Assembly: GCA_030770535.1 (NCBI GenBank)
Contig: JASVEC010000137.1
Span: 1-43,833 of the forward strand
Direction of reading: 5' to 3'
Source of the DNA: Batkoa obscura
Taxonomy: Eukaryota > Entomophthoromycota > Entomophthoromycetes > Entomophthorales > Batkoaceae
DNA: 43,833 bases
A program made the translations under genes and the position numbers. The notes under the pieces are model-generated. The model worked only from the letters and a program-made list of their open reading frames with translations. It made no database searches and had not been told where the DNA came from. Numbering within the stretch: the stretch's first letter is position 1; each line of letters begins with the position of its first letter. Of the stretch, positions 39,834-43,833 are shown piece after piece.

Positions 39834-39906
39834 GCTCCGTTAGCTCAGTTGGCAGAGCGTGGTGCTAATAACGCTAAGGTCATAGGTTCAAGCCCTATAC
39901 GGAGCA
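39834..39906 (+). tRNA. tRNA-Ile (anticodon AAT), second copy
   Basis: Same 73 nt as 22821-22893 in unrelated flanks. A TTTTTT run follows about 20 bp downstream. Confidence 0.95.
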
Positions 39907-40092
39907 TGTATTCTTGATTGTATACATATTTTTTGACTAAATCTATTATCCAATCAAAATTCAATAAATATGCTGATTTCATTTTTCTAGGGAACAACTG
40001 GTTTGTTTCTTAATCAAATTTTTATTTTCTACAAGCAACAAAAGAAATAGTCTATTAAAATAGAGAAACAGAAATCCAAACATATATTTAAA

Positions 40093-42112
40093 ATGGCCTA
40101 TTTCAGCAATATCATTAATTTAGTACAAACTGGTATACAACAATATAGTAGTAATCCCATCTTAAAAGAATATAGTATATTAGAAGAGCAACATTTAAAG
40201 GATCCATTTTTATCTAAATTATGGCGGTGTTTTAACGTAATACAAAAAGTAAGTTCTATCGTTTATACTATTATTTCATAAAAAATCATCCATATGATAC
40301 ATAGAATTAATTTGTATTATTTAGTCGACATTAAAAGAATATACTTTATTTTTACATAACGATAAAGATTATAAAATTGAAAATGCAGTGGATGGCTATT
40401 CGATAGCAGAAAGAGTATTGAAACGGTTCAAAACATTAAAGCATCCTGATTCTATTCAATTTATTGAAGGTTATAGTAACAGTTATCAAGTTTCTATTGT
40501 AACGGAAAGAGTGGAATTCCTTGGATTTGAAGATGAAATAATTATAGAACCTTTCCATTGTTTCAAATTATTGGTAAGAAACTTTTTTACATGTTTGTGC
40601 AAAAGTCGATTTGGTAATTAATCTATTGTTTATTATAGAAAGTATGTAATTTTTTATTTGAAAATGGGTTTATTATTGGACGAGTTACAAAACAGCATGT
40701 GGTCATGAATCAAGCATCAGAATGGAAATTATTTAATCTACAATTTTTGGGAAGAGAAGAAGAGAAAGATGAAATTATAGCCGAGTTGACTAGATTTAAT
40801 TTGATACCTAAAGAAATAACGGATAGAAATAACATAACTCCAATTGAAAGTTATCAGTTAGGCAATTTGCTATTTGAGTTGTTTGAAGGGGAAGAGATTA
40901 GAGATAGTAATAATCTACGATTTAAAAAGAACAATAATAAAGGAATACAGGAATTGATTAGGAAAATGATAATGAATAAGAATTATAAGAAAGATATTAT
41001 TAATCTATTAAATAACAATAGTTATTTTCGACATTTTAAAATTGAAATTGATAATCAATTAAATCAATTTACAACTTTAAATAATGAAGAAAAACAACAA
41101 TTTTATAAAAAAATACAATTTCATTTAAATGAATTAAACCAACATTATATACGATATAAAATTATCTTTGAATTAAGTAAATTTTTAAAAATTGGGTTAT
41201 TAGAAAATGAAGGTATACAAGTATTAATTAAATTAAGTGAGCTTGAGCCTAAGTTAATAGTTAAAGATTATATGGAAGCATTTAAAAACAGTGATCGTAA
41301 ATTGAGGTTTAACTTGTTATTAAATTTTCATAAAATCATCCATCATTTTAATGAATATGATATTAAAGAAATTTATCATAATATTTTATTAGGTTTAAAA
41401 GATAATCATTTACAAATTAAAGAATTAAGCTTAAAAGTTATTTTATTATTATTAAATAAATTAAATAAGGATTGTAATAATAGTAATAATAATGATAATA
41501 ATCAAAATAGTAATAGTGATAATGAAGAAAATAATAATAATAATAATAGTTTAATAATCACAATAATAGAAGATATTTATGATTCAATAAAGGAATTACA
41601 ATTTGATAAGTTGGGCATAGTAAGAGCTAATACCATTTTAATATATGAAAAAATTATACCCAATTATAGTAATAAAATAACAATTTATCATCAAATTATA
41701 AAATCATTAAAAGATCCCTTTCCACCAAGTAGAATTAATAGCTTAAATTGTTTAATACTATTAATTAATAATTTAAATCTAAAATTATTTATACAATCTT
41801 TATTACCCAACTTGATTCCTTTATTAATGGATACTGAAAAAAATATTCGGATTCAAGCTAAAAATTTAACTGATAAAAGTTTATTAAAAGTGGATGAGTT
41901 TACAAAAGAATTACCAGATACCGGTTTTGTACAAGAGAAGCAGAACAATTCAAATAACAGTAATGTAAAGAATATTAATACGACTAGTAACTCAGATAGT
42001 ATTAATACTATAAATAATAATAATTGGACTAATTGGGCAGTTAATAATTTAAGCAAAGGCATATCATATGCAGCGGATTCTATTCAAAATTCATCCATTT
42101 TATTACCAGAAG

Positions 42113-42146
<34 letters not shown>

Positions 42147-42615
42147 AATTAATAGTAATGATACAAATACTATAGCCAATGTTATACCTACTGCTCCTAT
42201 AACTACTACTACTACTACTAATGATGATTGGGGTGCTTGGGGTGACGAGATTGAGGAAGCCGTTGAAGATATTAGTAAAGCTCAACTTAATAATAACAAA
42301 ATAAAGACCACATTAACCAAGGTTATCAATACAATTACTGATGATACAACTACAGATGCTTGGGATAATTGGGATACTTCAGATAATAGTAATGTAATTA
42401 AAGATGATAAAGCAGAAGACAATAATAAAGTTGATACTTGGGATGATTGGGGTAGCGAAAATCAATTCAATAACAATAGCATTAATAGGGGGGTTAAAAT
42501 GAATAAGAGTAATAATAATAGTAATGAAAGTGGAATAAAGAAAACAAATAAAATCGTACCTAGTAAAGCGAAAGGAAAACTTAAATTAGGTGCTAAAAAA
42601 ATTAGTAAGGGGTAA
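40093..42615 (+). CDS. SCYL1/Cex1-like pseudokinase with HEAT repeats
   Basis: Three exons (40093-40248, 40325-40573, 40639-42615) join in frame to 793 residues; introns are 76 and 65 nt. The N-terminal part (to about 260) is kinase-like without catalytic motifs: SILEEQHLKDPFLSKLWRCF, YSIAERVLKRFKTLKHPDSI (the alpha-C equivalent), VCNFLFENGFIIGRVTKQHV in place of the catalytic loop, and SEWKLFNLQFLG. A HEAT-repeat solenoid follows (about 290-600). The tail is Asn/Thr-rich with repeated acidic Trp motifs (DDWGAWGDE, DAWDNWDTS, DTWDDWGSE) and a basic end. SCYL1/Cex1 proteins act in tRNA export and COPI-linked Golgi traffic. Long AAT arrays code the Asn runs. Which SCYL paralogue it is, is less sure than the family. 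Confidence 0.88.
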
Positions 42616-42894
42616 ATCAACGTATGTTATAGTTAAATAAAAAAGATATTATGATATTTATTTTGGTTTTTTGATGTTTTTTATTTTTAATGCAATTGTA
42701 AATTAGATAACAGGAAAATATACAATATAGTAACGATGTAAAGGGAAGAGGGAAGGGGATTGGAGCTCAAAATGTATATGCAAAAGAAGTGAATAGAAAT
42801 AGAATAGAAATAGAGTAATAAAATGAATATATGTAAAATAATAGAGAAAATAGAAAAGAAAAGATGAAGGAAATAAGGACAAAAAGGTTGAACT
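42616..42894. other. Convergent 3' region
   Basis: Gap of 279 bp between two converging genes, purine-rich on the plus strand (GAAATAGAATAGAAATAGAG around 42795). No gene is seen. Confidence 0.4.
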
Positions 42895-43425
42895 TTAAAT
42901 TTTTAACCAATTACGAACAATAGAGATATCATTTAATAAACTATTCAACATTGGTATAACATTTAGCTGATTATTATTCTGATTATTTAAAAAATTAATT
43001 GTGTTATCCAACCCTTTTAAATAAACATTTAACTTCTTTTCTAGAAATAGAGAATCAAAATTTTTATAATTTTTATCAGATAAATAATAACATAAAGTTA
43101 AAATGGCTAATTGCAAAAATAACAATTTCTTGAAATTATCGGTGAGGGTATTATTTAATGTAATAAATTGAGATATTGTCAAAGATTGATTTAATTCAAT
43201 ATTTAAATTAAAAAAATCTAATATTAAACTACATGTAAAATAATCAATCCCTAATTCTACTATTAACTTATTAATCATATTTTTCAAGTTTTGATTTTTA
43301 TTTTGGTTACTAATTAATCGATAATATTCCCATTCTTTTATATGTTCATTACTATCATTATCTTTGATAACATTGATACTCTCCAAACTACTATTGTTAC
43401 TATTAATCATTCTTATTGGCTTCAT
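42895..43425 (-). CDS. Hypothetical helical protein
   Basis: 176 residues, single exon, complete from ATG to stop. Not recognised. A polar Asn/Ser N-terminus (about 45 residues) leads into helices with a hydrophobic centre (FKKLLFLQLAILTLCYYLSD). The run is amphipathic, not a clear membrane segment. A cyclin-like helical bundle is conceivable but not supported by any motif. Its position at the end of a conserved gene block, and its codon use, which resembles its neighbours', favour a real gene. Confidence 0.6.
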   Translation of the reverse strand: MKPIRMINSNNSSLESINVIKDNDSNEHIKEWEYYRLISNQNKNQNLKNMINKLIVELGIDYFTCSLILDFFNLNIELNQSLTISQFITLNNTLTDNFKKLLFLQLAILTLCYYLSDKNYKNFDSLFLEKKLNVYLKGLDNTINFLNNQNNNQLNVIPMLNSLLNDISIVRNWLKI

Positions 43426-43833
43426 TTCTTCACTACTTAATTATCTATTTATTTAAATACCGATTTACAACGCACTCGTAACTACTGTGACTACAAAAAA
43501 AATCAAAAAAAATTTCAAACTCTAAAAACTTAAAGCTTAATTGAATGTTTACATTTGATTTATATATCTTTTGAAATTCATATAACTTAATAAATTACTT
43601 TAATCTATTTATTTCTAAATTTTCATTTGATTTTGCTCATATTCTTATTTATCTCAATTTAATTGGCTAAATTCAATAGTATAACTCCGAACCTTAAAGC
43701 ATTTTATATAAAAATTCTTATTATTAAAAAACTTAGAGATCTTGTTGAAAGATTGATCTGAAATAAATAAATTCCTTTTAATAAAAGAACAAGAATTGAG
43801 ATCTACTTTTAAAACAGCTTAAAAGGAGTAAAT
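43426..43833. other. Upstream region, no gene seen
   Basis: About 400 bp with A and T runs near 43500, probably promoter DNA of the hypothetical gene. Nothing else is recognised before the window ends. Confidence 0.45.

Overview
The window looks like nuclear DNA of an AT-rich fungus. It carries fungal-type housekeeping genes (HDAC3/Hos2, Rpf2, Mon1, Nuf2, a SCYL1/Cex1-like protein) with 26 short GT-AG introns of 46-83 nt, eukaryotic tRNA genes, a secreted trypsin and a Ty3/gypsy retrotransposon. The very low GC, the Asn-rich proteins and the animal-like trypsin would fit an early-diverging lineage such as Conidiobolus or its relatives. That placement is inference, not something the sequence proves.

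Layout. (1) 1-9029 is a dense housekeeping block: an HDAC3/Hos2-class deacetylase, a six-exon BRO1/PalC-like gene, RPF2 (minus strand), an unknown helical-repeat protein (plus strand, sharing a 162-bp divergent promoter with RPF2) and a nine-exon MON1 (minus strand). (2) 9030-40000 is a repeat-rich stretch. It holds five tRNA genes (two Asn, two Ile, one Ala), about 17 copies of a 100-107 bp terminal-inverted-repeat element (a MITE), one apparently whole Ty3/gypsy element (12011-19563) with identical 400-bp LTRs, and older reversed LTR relics. Scattered genes lie between them: a secreted trypsin, the kinetochore gene NUF2, a divergent B-type cyclin, three copies of a DUF4203/TMEM198-like membrane protein, and decayed coding remnants (F-box-like, receptor-like, unknown). 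(3) 40093-43425 is ordinary gene space again: a SCYL1/Cex1-like pseudokinase and a hypothetical protein. No MITE was seen in either flanking block.

Most interesting signals. The three DUF4203 copies share almost identical coding tracts between clearly diverged flanks, which points to gene conversion. The third copy is interrupted by a MITE; removing the element with one copy of its TA duplication leaves a 227-codon frame matching its sister genes, so element length and target site can be read to the base. The MITE's most conserved part is a 48-nt segment with the layout of a host intron (GT start, TACTAAC branch-like site, pyrimidine run, ATAG end), which raises an introner-like hypothesis. 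The retrotransposon's primer binding site matches, over 18 nt, the 3' end of the tRNA-Asn encoded on both sides of it.

Exon coordinates were worked out by hand from splice motifs and reading frame. Family assignments come from remembered conserved motifs, not from a database search.
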